From positions 1 through 14,576 of the forward strand of contig CABQBF010000055.1 of NCBI GenBank assembly GCA_902462325.1: 14,576 nucleotides of DNA. Direction: 5' to 3'. Source of the DNA: an uncultured Peptococcaceae bacterium. Lineage in GTDB: Bacteria > Bacillota > Peptococcia > Peptococcales > Peptococcaceae. Made by a program: the position numbers and the translations under genes. The notes beneath the pieces are model-generated. The model did not search any database. It worked only from the letters and a program-made list of their open reading frames with translations, and was not told where the DNA came from. Below, one piece after another: positions 7,034 through 14,384 of this stretch (its first letter is position 1; every line of letters starts with the position of its first letter).

Positions 7034-9151
7034 ATGTTAAGAAGCAAAGGCTTAAGTGAAAAAGTGTTATTATTGGGGATTGATGGTTTGGACCCTAAAT
7101 TCTCCCGCAAAATGGTAGATGAAGGACATATGCCGAACCTGAAAAAATTAATCGAAGCAGGCTCTGCCCGTCATGATTTGCGTTTGTTGGGCGGCGTACC
7201 AACAATTACACCTCCAATGTGGACAACGTTGTGTACTGGTGCTTATCCAATGACCCACGGTATTGAAGATTTCAATATTGGGATGAAGGGTGAACTGGAC
7301 GTTAACTTCGCAGGTATCTACTCTAAATATTGCCATGCACAGCAGTTGTGGAATGTAACTGCTGAAGCTGGTAAAAAAACACTGGTATGGCACTGGCCAG
7401 GTGCTGCATGGCCACCATCCTCCGACAGTGAAAATCTGTACGTAGTAGATGGCACCACCCCAGGCGCTTTGGGCTTTGGCTATGCAATGCGGGACTGGGA
7501 AGGCATTTTAGTTGCCAGCACCAAAGCTACCGAACCTAAATTTTATGCCAATGCAGCCAGTAACACAGAGTCCTTTACTGGTGACCCAGAAGAATTATTA
7601 GGACTGAAACCAGACTATAATTCTTATACAAAATCTAAAAATGATTTGTCCCATATAGATGAGTTGTGGAAAGAGTTTAAAGAAGGTATTGAAGGCTTTA
7701 ATGGCTACACTTTGAACAAAGCTATGGATGTTCGCACAAGTATTTTATTTGAAGACGACCAGCAGATGTACAATCTGCATCGTTATAAAGCCAACGTTGC
7801 CTTGTCGCCGATTGGGGAACCAACGGACTGGGAAGTAGAAATTCCGGAAGACGCTAAGGAATTTACCTGGTTACAGATGTTTGGGAGAATGCCAAGACCT
7901 TGCCTGATTTTGAAAAATGAACAGGGCGTATATGATAGAATTGCTGTTTATGCAGCGAAAAACGCTCCGCAGCCATTAGCGGTGATTGAAAAAGATATAT
8001 ATACTCCAAATGTATATGATGTCGTTCCAAAGAAAACTGGCGGAGTGGAAAATGTTGTACGGAATATCCGTATTTTGGATCTGGCTGAAGATGGTAGCTA
8101 TATTCGTATGTGGTTCTCTAATGGCTTCTCTGCTGATGACAACCGTGTATGGTATCCAACTTGGATTTTTGATAAAATTAAAGCAAACTTTGGTCCTCCA
8201 TGCGCAACTGGTCAGTTAGGTGACGGTGATGTGGAACTGATGAATAAATGCAATCTGCAGCAGTGGAGACAGGCTGCAAAATGGCAGGCTGATTCCTTAA
8301 ACTACATGATTAAAGAAGAAGGCGTAGAAGTAATCTTCTCCCATTTCCATGGACCAGATATGTCCGGTCATACCTATATGCGTGCCTTAAAAGACCGCGA
8401 TACTTCCAGAAAAACGGAAGAAGAAATTTATCAGTGTGCAATCGGTACTCATGAAATGACCGATGAATACATTGGTGAATTCCTGCATCTGTTAAATGAA
8501 GGCTGGACGATTTTATTATTCTCCGACCATTCTCTGATTTGTCCAAAAGAAGATTACGAACCAGGTATGGGCGACAACTTCGCTATCAATACCAAAACTA
8601 TGGTGGAATTGGGCTATACTGTTATGCAGAAGGATGAAAACGGCAAGGCTATTCCTGCTATTGATTGGACAAAAACGAGAGCTATCCAGCAGCGTTCGAA
8701 CAGTATCTTTATCAACCTAAAAGGACGCGATAGATTTGGTATTGTGAATCCAGCTGATAAATATGAATTGGAAGAACAAATTATTACGGATCTGTATGGG
8801 ATCAAAGACCCAGAAACCGGTCATCGCGTAGTAGCATTAGCACTACATCAGAAAGACGCCAATTTGTTAGGCTTAGGCGGCGAATATACCTCCGGCGATA
8901 TCGTATTCTTCATACATGAAGATTTTGTACGTGACCACGGCGAATCCTTATCTACCGCAGAAGGATATGCAGATACCTCTGTAGGGCCGATCTTTGTAGC
9001 AGCTGGCGCTGGGATCAAGAAGGGCTATGAAATGCAGCTATTCCCGCGGGAAGTTGATGTAACGCCTACAGCGGCAGTATTATTGGGCGTAAGCATTCCT
9101 GCACAATGTGAAGGCGCGCCCGTTTACAGCATTTTAGATGAAGAGCTGTAA
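7034..9151 (+). CDS. Alkaline-phosphatase-superfamily phosphodiesterase 2 (paralogue of phosphodiesterase 1)
   Basis: 705 aa; ATG after AGAGGTG (7020-7026) with 7-nt spacing. It aligns end to end with the preceding phosphodiesterase and keeps the same metal and catalytic residues: D17 in GIDGLD, likely nucleophile T59 in TITPPMW, D442 and H446 in GPDMSGH, D498-H499 in FSDH, H635 in RDHGES. A block around residues 101-144 (LWNVTAEAGKKTLVWHWPG and WPPSSDS) is almost identical in both copies and is likely functional. The middle part, about residues 145-330, is the most diverged and includes extra sequence around residues 180-260. It is cytoplasmic by lack of a signal peptide. The position equivalent to the Asn of TFPN in nucleotide pyrophosphatases is M62, against Q58 in the other copy, which hints at different substrates or acceptors. 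It is transcribed separately from the first copy. Exact reaction unknown. Confidence 0.85.
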   Translation: MLRSKGLSEKVLLLGIDGLDPKFSRKMVDEGHMPNLKKLIEAGSARHDLRLLGGVPTITPPMWTTLCTGAYPMTHGIEDFNIGMKGELDVNFAGIYSKYCHAQQLWNVTAEAGKKTLVWHWPGAAWPPSSDSENLYVVDGTTPGALGFGYAMRDWEGILVASTKATEPKFYANAASNTESFTGDPEELLGLKPDYNSYTKSKNDLSHIDELWKEFKEGIEGFNGYTLNKAMDVRTSILFEDDQQMYNLHRYKANVALSPIGEPTDWEVEIPEDAKEFTWLQMFGRMPRPCLILKNEQGVYDRIAVYAAKNAPQPLAVIEKDIYTPNVYDVVPKKTGGVENVVRNIRILDLAEDGSYIRMWFSNGFSADDNRVWYPTWIFDKIKANFGPPCATGQLGDGDVELMNKCNLQQWRQAAKWQADSLNYMIKEEGVEVIFSHFHGPDMSGHTYMRALKDRDTSRKTEEEIYQCAIGTHEMTDEYIGEFLHLLNEGWTILLFSDHSLICPKEDYEPGMGDNFAINTKTMVELGYTVMQKDENGKAIPAIDWTKTRAIQQRSNSIFINLKGRDRFGIVNPADKYELEEQIITDLYGIKDPETGHRVVALALHQKDANLLGLGGEYTSGDIVFFIHEDFVRDHGESLSTAEGYADTSVGPIFVAAGAGIKKGYEMQLFPREVDVTPTAAVLLGVSIPAQCEGAPVYSILDEEL

Positions 9152-9168
9152 TGGAAGATTTTTGCAGA

Positions 9169-9290
9169 TATATGTTGAAATAGTATACATTTAAAAATAT
9201 TTTTATATTACATAATATTTTCATATTTAGCGTATATACAGACTTTAAAAATCTGTATATACGCTAATTTTTATATGTTGAAAAAGTATA
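9169..9290 (+). repeat. Direct repeat pair flanking the terminator hairpin
   Basis: Two copies of a 19-nt element, TATATGTTGAAAWAGTATA, at 9169-9187 and 9272-9290, differ at one base (T or A at W) and start 103 bp apart. They bracket the hairpin at 9227-9267. They could be paired regulator sites upstream of the transporter or the residue of a small duplication. Confidence 0.75.
9227..9272 (+). terminator. Terminator hairpin after phosphodiesterase 2
   Basis: A perfect 16-bp stem (9227-9242 with 9252-9267; arms begin TTAGCGTATA and end TATACGCTAA) closes a 9-nt loop and is followed by TTTTT at 9268-9272. It lies 75 bases after the stop codon. Length and perfection are unusual for a simple terminator in so AT-rich a stretch, but the T-run supports that role. 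Confidence 0.8.
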
Positions 9291-9465
9291 GTTAAAAAAA
9301 TCACTGGAAAAGGCACGTGCAAAAAACAAGATATAGTATATTTATAAGAACGCATATCATGAAATACACTATATACATGAGAAATGAATTTATGAATTAT
9401 TGAGGAAAAGCGTTTTATAAATTGCAATTTATTTGGTTGATACACGAAAAGAGACGTTGATAAAA

Positions 9466-9520
9466 AAATCAGGTTTCATAATGAATTTGGGCAATGCTAC
9501 CTGATTTCATAGAATTTAGG
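9466..9520 (+). promoter_or_regulatory. Leader inverted repeat before the transporter gene
   Basis: AAATCAGGT (9466-9474) and ACCTGATTT (9499-9507) are perfect reverse complements separated by 24 nt. Each arm is next to a similar sequence: TTTCATA-AT-GAATTT-GGG from 9474 and TTTCATA-GAATTT-AGG from 9505, an imperfect tandem repeat with a 31-bp period. The ribosome binding site GGGGAG (9524-9529) follows at once. It may be an operator or an RNA hairpin controlling translation. Confidence 0.55.
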
Positions 9521-9535
9521 ATAGGGGAGAGCTTT

Positions 9536-10945
9536 ATGGAACAGAAAAAAATTTCAATAGTTCATTATATTATTGTAGCTGCCTTTTGTTTGTTGTTCCG
9601 TTTTATTCCGGGTGTTGCTGGTATTACGCCATTGGGCATGGGAATTTTGGGATCATTTATTGGTGCAGTTTATGGTTGGATTACTATTGATATATTATGG
9701 CCTAGTTTGCTAGCTTTGGTTGGGGTCGGTTTGAGCATTGGCATGAATCAAATGTTAGCTGCCAGTTTTGGAAGCTTAACGATTTGTGCATTGATTTTCT
9801 GTATGGGTGTGATAGGAATTTCCATGAAAACTGGAGCATTCAATTGGCTGGTACAGGTGATGCTAAACAACAAATTCATGCAGGGAAAAGCATGGTTTAC
9901 AATATGGTTTATTTTAGTATTTGCTTGGTTTATGGGCTGTCATAATCCAATTATCATGTGCATCATTTTTTGCGCATTCGTGGATAGTATTTTCAAACAG
10001 GTTGGTTTGCAGAAAAATGATAAGTTGATTGTGTTTATGTATTTGGGCATTGCTTATTGTTTAATGATGGGCCAGATTTTGTTTCCGTTTATTAGCACAG
10101 GATTAACTCTAGTTATGGCTTATGGCGCTATGTTCCCAGATAATCCGATTGACTTGGTACCATATTTGCTGTATATGATTATTGTAGGGGTTGCGATGTC
10201 GACTATATACGTATTATTAATGAAATTTGTATTCCAAGTAGATGCATCGCCTATTGCTAACTTTAAAAGTGAAAATGGCGTTCCATCGGCTACTCGTGAC
10301 CAAAAAATATCGTTAGGGTTCTTTGTCGTATTTATTATTCTGATGTTAGCGATGTCTTTGCCATTAGGTGCAGTAAAAACGTTTTTAAGCCAGTTCGGGC
10401 TGATAGGGATTACCTTCATTTTAGCTTGCGTTGCAGCCTTAATTAAGGGCGAAAATGGGAAGCCGTTAGCCAACTTGGAAGAACTATTCCATATGTGCAA
10501 CTGGGGACAAGTAACGATGGTAGGTTTTATTATGGTAATTGCCACATATATGAATACGCCTGATACGGGTGTTAGCACTGCTATGGCTAGTCTGTTAATG
10601 CCATTCCAGACACTTCCACCACTGGTATTTATCGTAGTTGCTTTAATCTTTGCAGTAATCTTAACCAACGTTGCTAACAATATGATTGTTTGCGTATTAG
10701 TTATGCCGTTTATGGTTAACTTTGGGATGCAGATTGGCATGGCGCCGACTGCTATGGTCGCATTGTTATTCTTTATGTCACAGTTTGCCATTGCCACACC
10801 GGCTGCTTCGCCTGTAACCGCTGTCGCTATGACACAGGAATTAGCTGATGCAAGTGTTATGACAGAAGCAGCATTAAAGATTATCCCGCTTTTGTTTATT
10901 GCGGGTATTCTAATTGGCTGGCCTGTTGGACAGATTATTTTCTAG
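9536..10945 (+). CDS. SLC13/DASS-like anion transporter
   Basis: 469 aa from the ATG at 9536, which has GGGGAG (9524-9529) 6 nt upstream; an in-frame ATG at 9494 lies inside the leader inverted repeat and lacks a site. The protein is almost wholly hydrophobic, with about 11-12 membrane segments from residue 8 to 469 and a soluble loop near 235-258. It shows the two-repeat plan of divalent anion/Na+ symporters: CHNPIIM (135-141) with FISTG (185-189) in the first half, and LTNVANN (376-382) with IATPAASPVTA (419-429) in the second, matching in position the SNT and TPP hairpin motifs of the family. Known members carry succinate, malate, citrate, tartrate or sulfate with sodium. The first-half SNT is altered (CHNP), so the substrate may be unusual. 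It has its own leader and terminator, downstream of the phosphodiesterases, and fits as their substrate importer. Confidence 0.75.
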   Translation: MEQKKISIVHYIIVAAFCLLFRFIPGVAGITPLGMGILGSFIGAVYGWITIDILWPSLLALVGVGLSIGMNQMLAASFGSLTICALIFCMGVIGISMKTGAFNWLVQVMLNNKFMQGKAWFTIWFILVFAWFMGCHNPIIMCIIFCAFVDSIFKQVGLQKNDKLIVFMYLGIAYCLMMGQILFPFISTGLTLVMAYGAMFPDNPIDLVPYLLYMIIVGVAMSTIYVLLMKFVFQVDASPIANFKSENGVPSATRDQKISLGFFVVFIILMLAMSLPLGAVKTFLSQFGLIGITFILACVAALIKGENGKPLANLEELFHMCNWGQVTMVGFIMVIATYMNTPDTGVSTAMASLLMPFQTLPPLVFIVVALIFAVILTNVANNMIVCVLVMPFMVNFGMQIGMAPTAMVALLFFMSQFAIATPAASPVTAVAMTQELADASVMTEAALKIIPLLFIAGILIGWPVGQIIF

Positions 10946-10953
10946 TCTAACGT

Positions 10954-10982
10954 GAATTGGAACTATGCCAAAATGTTATAAT
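10954..10982 (+). promoter_or_regulatory. Extended -10 promoter upstream of the zinc-ribbon/ABC operon
   Basis: TGTTATAAT (10974-10982) is a perfect extended -10 (TGnTATAAT), 9 bp wide, located just after the transporter stop. The -35 at 17 bp is GAATTG (10954-10959), weak, which extended -10 promoters tolerate. Transcripts from it would pass through the hairpin at 11024-11076 before the first gene. Confidence 0.55.
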
Positions 10983-11023
10983 GAAATAACATATCTCTAG
11001 GAAAAAGTGTTAGCGTGAAAGAA

Positions 11024-11076
11024 GGGAAGTGCGGTGATTATTGCGAAAATAATTATCGTACTTCCTATTTTTATTT
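11024..11076 (+). terminator. Long hairpin with T-run after the transporter / in the leader of the next operon
   Basis: GGGAAGTGCGGTGATTATT (from 11024) pairs with AATAATTATCGTACTTCCT-side sequence (11048-11066) over about 19 positions including several G-U pairs, with a 5-nt loop GCGAA (11043-11047). TATTTTTATTT follows. It is a terminator for the transporter, but because the extended -10 at 10974-10982 lies upstream of it, it could also act as an attenuator for the operon beginning at 11097. Confidence 0.8.
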
Positions 11077-11096
11077 GAACGAAAAAGGAGCGTTAT

Positions 11097-11567
11097 ATGC
11101 TTATGGCAAATGAAAAATCTTTACGGGTAGAACGCTTAAAACAACGAGCTAAATATTGTTGCTGCCGTTATTGCGGCAGCGAGCTGCATGTGCGGCAGAT
11201 CGTGTTTCATACACAGGCGGCGGCAAGGATTGAATTGTATTGCGATCAATGCCAGAAAATTGAATATGGAGTAGAAAAAGAGGCCTATGCCAGCGCAAGG
11301 GCCTTTGTAGAGGCAACGCAGTTCAATCATTTTCCTGACATGGAGGACAATGAGCAGCGGCTGCAGATGAACGTGGCAAAGGTTTGTAATATGACCAGCT
11401 GGCAATTGCGTTATTTAGGTCTTACCAATGAAACGGGGCTGACCGTTCCGGTACATATCAATGAATATGGCATGGAGCAATGTACGGTGATCGAAGATGA
11501 CCGCCTGGAGCAATTATTGGAGGAGGCGGACCAATGGATGAACCAATCATCACAGTCAGAGGCTTAG
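11097..11567 (+). CDS. Zinc-ribbon protein of unknown function
   Basis: 156 aa; ATG after AAAGGAG (11084-11090) with 6-nt spacing. It has an N-terminal zinc ribbon: C23 and C26 (CRYC) and C49 and C52 (CDQC), a CxxC-22-CxxC spacing that would bind one zinc. The remaining part is mixed, ends in an acidic helix (about residues 134-150), and has no membrane segment or signal peptide. I do not recognise a named family. Its 3' end overlaps the start of the ABC ATPase gene by 34 bases, so the two are translationally coupled and probably made in fixed proportion. It could be a partner or regulator of that ATPase; this rests on gene order only. Confidence 0.75.
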   Translation: MLMANEKSLRVERLKQRAKYCCCRYCGSELHVRQIVFHTQAAARIELYCDQCQKIEYGVEKEAYASARAFVEATQFNHFPDMEDNEQRLQMNVAKVCNMTSWQLRYLGLTNETGLTVPVHINEYGMEQCTVIEDDRLEQLLEEADQWMNQSSQSEA

Positions 11568-12325
11568 GTTGCCAGTCGGGAGACAGATACCTGTTAAAAA
11601 ATATCAACTGGAGTATCGCCGAAAAAAGCCGATGGATCATTTTAGGCATGAACGGCAGCGGCAAAACAACACTGCTGAGCATTTTAGCAGGCTATCAGGA
11701 TTATACCCACGGAGAAATACTTTATAAAGGTACCGACTACCGAAAACAGGATATTATTGAAATTCGTAAAAAGATGGGTCTAATTAGTAATTCCTATTTT
11801 GACCGCATTTACCAGAATGAATCTGTATTGGATTTAGTTCTTTCCGGCTTAAGCGGAACTTTGGGTCTTGAAGACGGCAATATAACAGCCGCCCATGTGC
11901 GTAAACTGAAAAGATTATTGGAGCGCGTTGGCTTGCCCGATAAAATGGATCACGCCTATAGCTGGTTATCGAAAGGCGAACGGCAAAATATTTTGATTTT
12001 ACGCGCTTTGTTGGCACAACCGGAAATTATGGTGCTGGACGAGCCTATGACCGGCTTGGATGTTGTTAGCAAGCAAAAGATGATGCGTTTTGTGCAAGGC
12101 ATGGCAGAGGAACGACAACACACAATTTTGTATGTCACCCATCATTTTGAAGAAATTTCTCCTGATTTATTTGATAATTGTTTATTTCTGCGCCATGGTC
12201 AGGTATATAAAATCGGACCCGTAGAAGAAGTGATGAATTCGGAAGTGATTAGCAATTTCTTACGGCAGCCGGTGAAGCTTAACCGGCTGGAAAATGGCTA
12301 TTATCATCTGAAATTTGAGCGCTAA
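11534..12325 (+). CDS. ABC ATPase domain protein (YlmA/ModF-like), no permease nearby
   Basis: 263 aa; ATG after AGGAGG (11521-11526), 7-nt spacing, starting inside the preceding gene. One complete nucleotide-binding domain: Walker A GMNGSGKTT (residues 38-46), signature LSKGERQ (145-151), Walker B IMVLDEP (165-171) with E170 as catalytic base, D-loop GLD (174-176), and H-loop H203 in YVTHH. The region where a Q-loop is expected reads MGLISNSYFDRIYQ (81-94), without the usual Gln directly after the strand, as in the ModF/YlmA type of ATPase. No membrane protein is encoded in this operon, so it is either a soluble ABC protein or works with a permease elsewhere. The last 30 residues form a small extension. 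ATPase assignment is certain; the role is not. Confidence 0.9.
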   Translation: MDEPIITVRGLGCQSGDRYLLKNINWSIAEKSRWIILGMNGSGKTTLLSILAGYQDYTHGEILYKGTDYRKQDIIEIRKKMGLISNSYFDRIYQNESVLDLVLSGLSGTLGLEDGNITAAHVRKLKRLLERVGLPDKMDHAYSWLSKGERQNILILRALLAQPEIMVLDEPMTGLDVVSKQKMMRFVQGMAEERQHTILYVTHHFEEISPDLFDNCLFLRHGQVYKIGPVEEVMNSEVISNFLRQPVKLNRLENGYYHLKFER

Positions 12326-12346
12326 ATAAAGAAGGGCGGAGAAATT

Positions 12347-13288
12347 ATGACAACATCTTTGAGGGACGTCAGCAGTGCGCAAATGGTCAATGCTTTAGCG
12401 GAGATGAATTGCTTTGAGCAGGAATGCGTGATATATGGATATTCCTGGAAACGAGAAAATGGAAAGCGGATGTATAGCCTGAGCGATGACGAGCTGTTGA
12501 TCCAGCAATCTTTTGAGAGTCATCTGACAGAACAATGTTGCATGACGCCGGTAAAACAATTGCAGACAAGGGCGATCATAAAAGAAGAAACAAAAGAGGA
12601 TCTGTTTTTGTACTTGAAATTACAACTAGCGAAGCAATTACAGCAGGACTTTAATGAGGTATATTTTACTTGTTTATCTGCGTTACAGCAGGTTCCGGGG
12701 GATGCGCAGGCTGAGCCGATATTATTGGAATGGCAGGAGGAGCTGGACGGCTATTTTGACGAGGAAAGTTTGCTTTTATTTGCTGGTGCTGTGGACTATA
12801 CCTATGTGACTAAGCATTTGCCTGAATGGCGGTATCAGCAGCTATGGAAATGGATTAAGCTGACCAAAAAACAAATGATGCGAAAGATGCGGGTGCATGA
12901 CAACTTTGAACGTACATTTTATGGCGTGGCCTATCAAAAAAATGATAGTCAGGCTTATGGTTTTCTTTGCAACGCCAATGAAAAAACATTGTATAACAAA
13001 GTAAAGGAAATGGATGAACAAGGAGTACTGCATACGCCTGTTTACAGAAAAAATTACTGGTACAATAGAAGTACAGATTTACCTAAGATACGAAAACAGT
13101 TTGAAGCGGATTTGAAAACAGTTATGGATGAGGATTATTTAGATAGAGTGATGAAATTACAGAACCTGTCAAGTGCAATTCCCAAAGATTTATGGGTGGA
13201 ATGTCTGCAAAATGTACAGCGTGAATGCTCAGTAACAGCCTTGGAAGGTTTGCGATATTGGGGAAGCCGTTGGAACATAATCGTATGA
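12347..13288 (+). CDS. Hypothetical protein, 313 aa
   Basis: ATG after a purine-rich GGGCGGAG (12334-12341), 21 bases beyond the ABC ATPase stop, so it is the third gene of that operon. I do not recognise the family. The protein is soluble with no signal peptide, rich in charged and aromatic residues and predicted to be largely helical, with an acidic, Gln-rich N-terminal half (residues 80-140) and a basic middle (about 165-185, KWIKLTKKQMMRKMRV). It ends in a Trp-rich tail (YWGSRWNIIV). A stretch near 205-250 (FLCNANEKTLYNKVKEMDEQG) resembles a helix-rich binding domain but carries no signature motif. Codon use looks like its neighbours. Function can only be guessed from co-transcription with the ABC ATPase and the zinc-ribbon protein. 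Confidence 0.8.
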   Translation: MTTSLRDVSSAQMVNALAEMNCFEQECVIYGYSWKRENGKRMYSLSDDELLIQQSFESHLTEQCCMTPVKQLQTRAIIKEETKEDLFLYLKLQLAKQLQQDFNEVYFTCLSALQQVPGDAQAEPILLEWQEELDGYFDEESLLLFAGAVDYTYVTKHLPEWRYQQLWKWIKLTKKQMMRKMRVHDNFERTFYGVAYQKNDSQAYGFLCNANEKTLYNKVKEMDEQGVLHTPVYRKNYWYNRSTDLPKIRKQFEADLKTVMDEDYLDRVMKLQNLSSAIPKDLWVECLQNVQRECSVTALEGLRYWGSRWNIIV

Positions 13289-13300
13289 ATAAAAATTAAA

Positions 13301-13350
13301 GAGGATCTTTAAATAGCAAGTAGATGAGTTGCCATTTGAAGATCCTTTTT
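13301..13350. terminator. Bidirectional terminator between the ABC operon and LysR 2
   Basis: A long stem (13302-13319 with 13329-13346) of 18 positions contains one mismatch and one G-U pair; the base is AGGATCTT/AAGATCCT and the loop is 9 nt. A-rich sequence precedes (13289-13300) and TTTTT follows (13346-13350). It serves the two convergent genes that stop at 13288 (plus) and 13369 (minus). Confidence 0.92.
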
Positions 13351-13368
13351 ATAGCAGTAAAGAGGATA

Positions 13369-14271
13369 TTATTTTTTAGGAAACTGTTTTATAATAATAT
13401 TTTCTAAGGCGTCATAAACAGGGTGTTGCGTTTCTTTACGCCGCAAAATCATATGATAGTTAGGCAATGTTGGGTAATCGAAGGGCAGTGCTAAAAATCT
13501 GTCATCTAAGAAGAATTTTTTATACATCGTTTCGGATGTGAAACAAATCGTGTTGTTTTCTAAAATGAGTTGTTGGTGAATAGCTGGATTGTCGTTTGCA
13601 TAGGAAACATAAGGAGCAGTATTTTTGCCGAAAAAATCAATTGGCAATAAGCCAAAAATGCTTTTGGGTACACGGCTGATATCTTCAAAAGATAGCAAGG
13701 CTTTTTGGGCTAAAGCTGATGCTGAGGAAATAACAGCAAGTGAGTGATCCCGCTGAATAAGCCGGAATGATATTTTTTCCGCATTTTGTGGAGTAATATT
13801 TTTTTCCAGATAACGATGATTAATGAACCAAATAACCATATCACAGGAGCCGTTCAACAGAGATGGAATAACGAATTCATTCGAGATTTCTTTGATTTGT
13901 AATTTTGTGCTGGGACATTCCTGCTTGAATGCTTTAATAATATTGGACATGATGTCAGTGACTAAAACAGAAGCTGTTGCTACGGAAATTTTTTTAGGTG
14001 GTGTTTCAGAGTTTTTTTCCTGTCCTAAATTTTGCAGAAGATGCTGATAAGCTTCATTAACTTGTTGAGCATATTGCAATACATATTCTCCCGCTTGCGT
14101 AAAAGAAACGCCGCTTTTGGAGCGAGTAAAGATTTGCGTATTTAGTTCCTTTTCTAATTGTTTTACACTATAAGATACACTTTGCTGTGTTGTGTAGTGC
14201 CGTTCGGCGGTTTGATTAAAAGAGTGGGTTTGCGCCAAATCTAAAATCAACTGCAATTGATCCAAATGCAT
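13369..14271 (-). CDS. LysR-family transcriptional regulator 2
   Basis: 300 aa from the ATG at 14271-14269. Three in-frame ATGs occur (14280, 14277, 14271); the AAGGA site is adjacent to the first and properly spaced only from the third, and the protein then begins MHLDQLQLI, a normal LysR start. The helix-turn-helix lies in residues 3-60 (SFNQTAERHYTTQQSVSYSV, then QLEKELNTQIFTRS), followed by the effector-binding domain from about residue 90. Its effector domain is clearly diverged from that of the first regulator. It is divergent from rpmG and convergent with the ABC operon, so no metabolic gene is directly divergent from it. It may control itself, a distant gene, or one of the promoters with poor -35 boxes in this window. 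Effector unknown. Confidence 0.92.
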   Translation of the reverse strand: MHLDQLQLILDLAQTHSFNQTAERHYTTQQSVSYSVKQLEKELNTQIFTRSKSGVSFTQAGEYVLQYAQQVNEAYQHLLQNLGQEKNSETPPKKISVATASVLVTDIMSNIIKAFKQECPSTKLQIKEISNEFVIPSLLNGSCDMVIWFINHRYLEKNITPQNAEKISFRLIQRDHSLAVISSASALAQKALLSFEDISRVPKSIFGLLPIDFFGKNTAPYVSYANDNPAIHQQLILENNTICFTSETMYKKFFLDDRFLALPFDYPTLPNYHMILRRKETQHPVYDALENIIIKQFPKK

Positions 14272-14339
14272 GGCCATCATCCTTATTTGCTAAAATTGTA
14301 AAAATCCACTATAAAAAATAAAAGAATGTATTTTTATCT

Positions 14340-14368
14340 ATTATAACAAAAACAGTATTGCAAATCAA
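14340..14368 (-). promoter_or_regulatory. Promoter of LysR regulator 2
   Basis: On the minus strand, TTGATT (complement of 14363-14368) and TATAAT (complement of 14340-14345) are separated by 17 bp, giving 4/6 and 6/6 matches to consensus. The leader to the start codon would be about 60 nt. Confidence 0.65.
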
Positions 14369-14384
14369 TGAGCTTATCTATTAA

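Larger units (their letters stand above)
9152..9535. other. AT-rich intergenic region between phosphodiesterase 2 and transporter
   Basis: No credible gene lies in these 384 bases. They hold a terminator hairpin (9227-9272), a 19-nt direct repeat on either side of it (9169-9187 and 9272-9290), an extremely AT-rich tract, the palindrome TTCATAATGAA (9475-9485) and a leader inverted repeat (9466-9507). A possible but weak promoter for the transporter is TTGATA (9437-9442) with TAAAAA (9461-9466), 18 bp apart. The density of dyads and repeats makes this the most heavily structured non-coding part of the window. Confidence 0.7.

Noticed and set aside
9494..9535. Earlier start for the transporter
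   Set aside because: It falls inside the leader inverted repeat and has no ribosome binding site; GGGGAG precedes the ATG at 9536.
10120..10797. 225-aa open frame on the minus strand
   Set aside because: Antisense to the transporter; open only because the hydrophobic codons of the carrier give few stops in that frame. No ribosome binding site seen.
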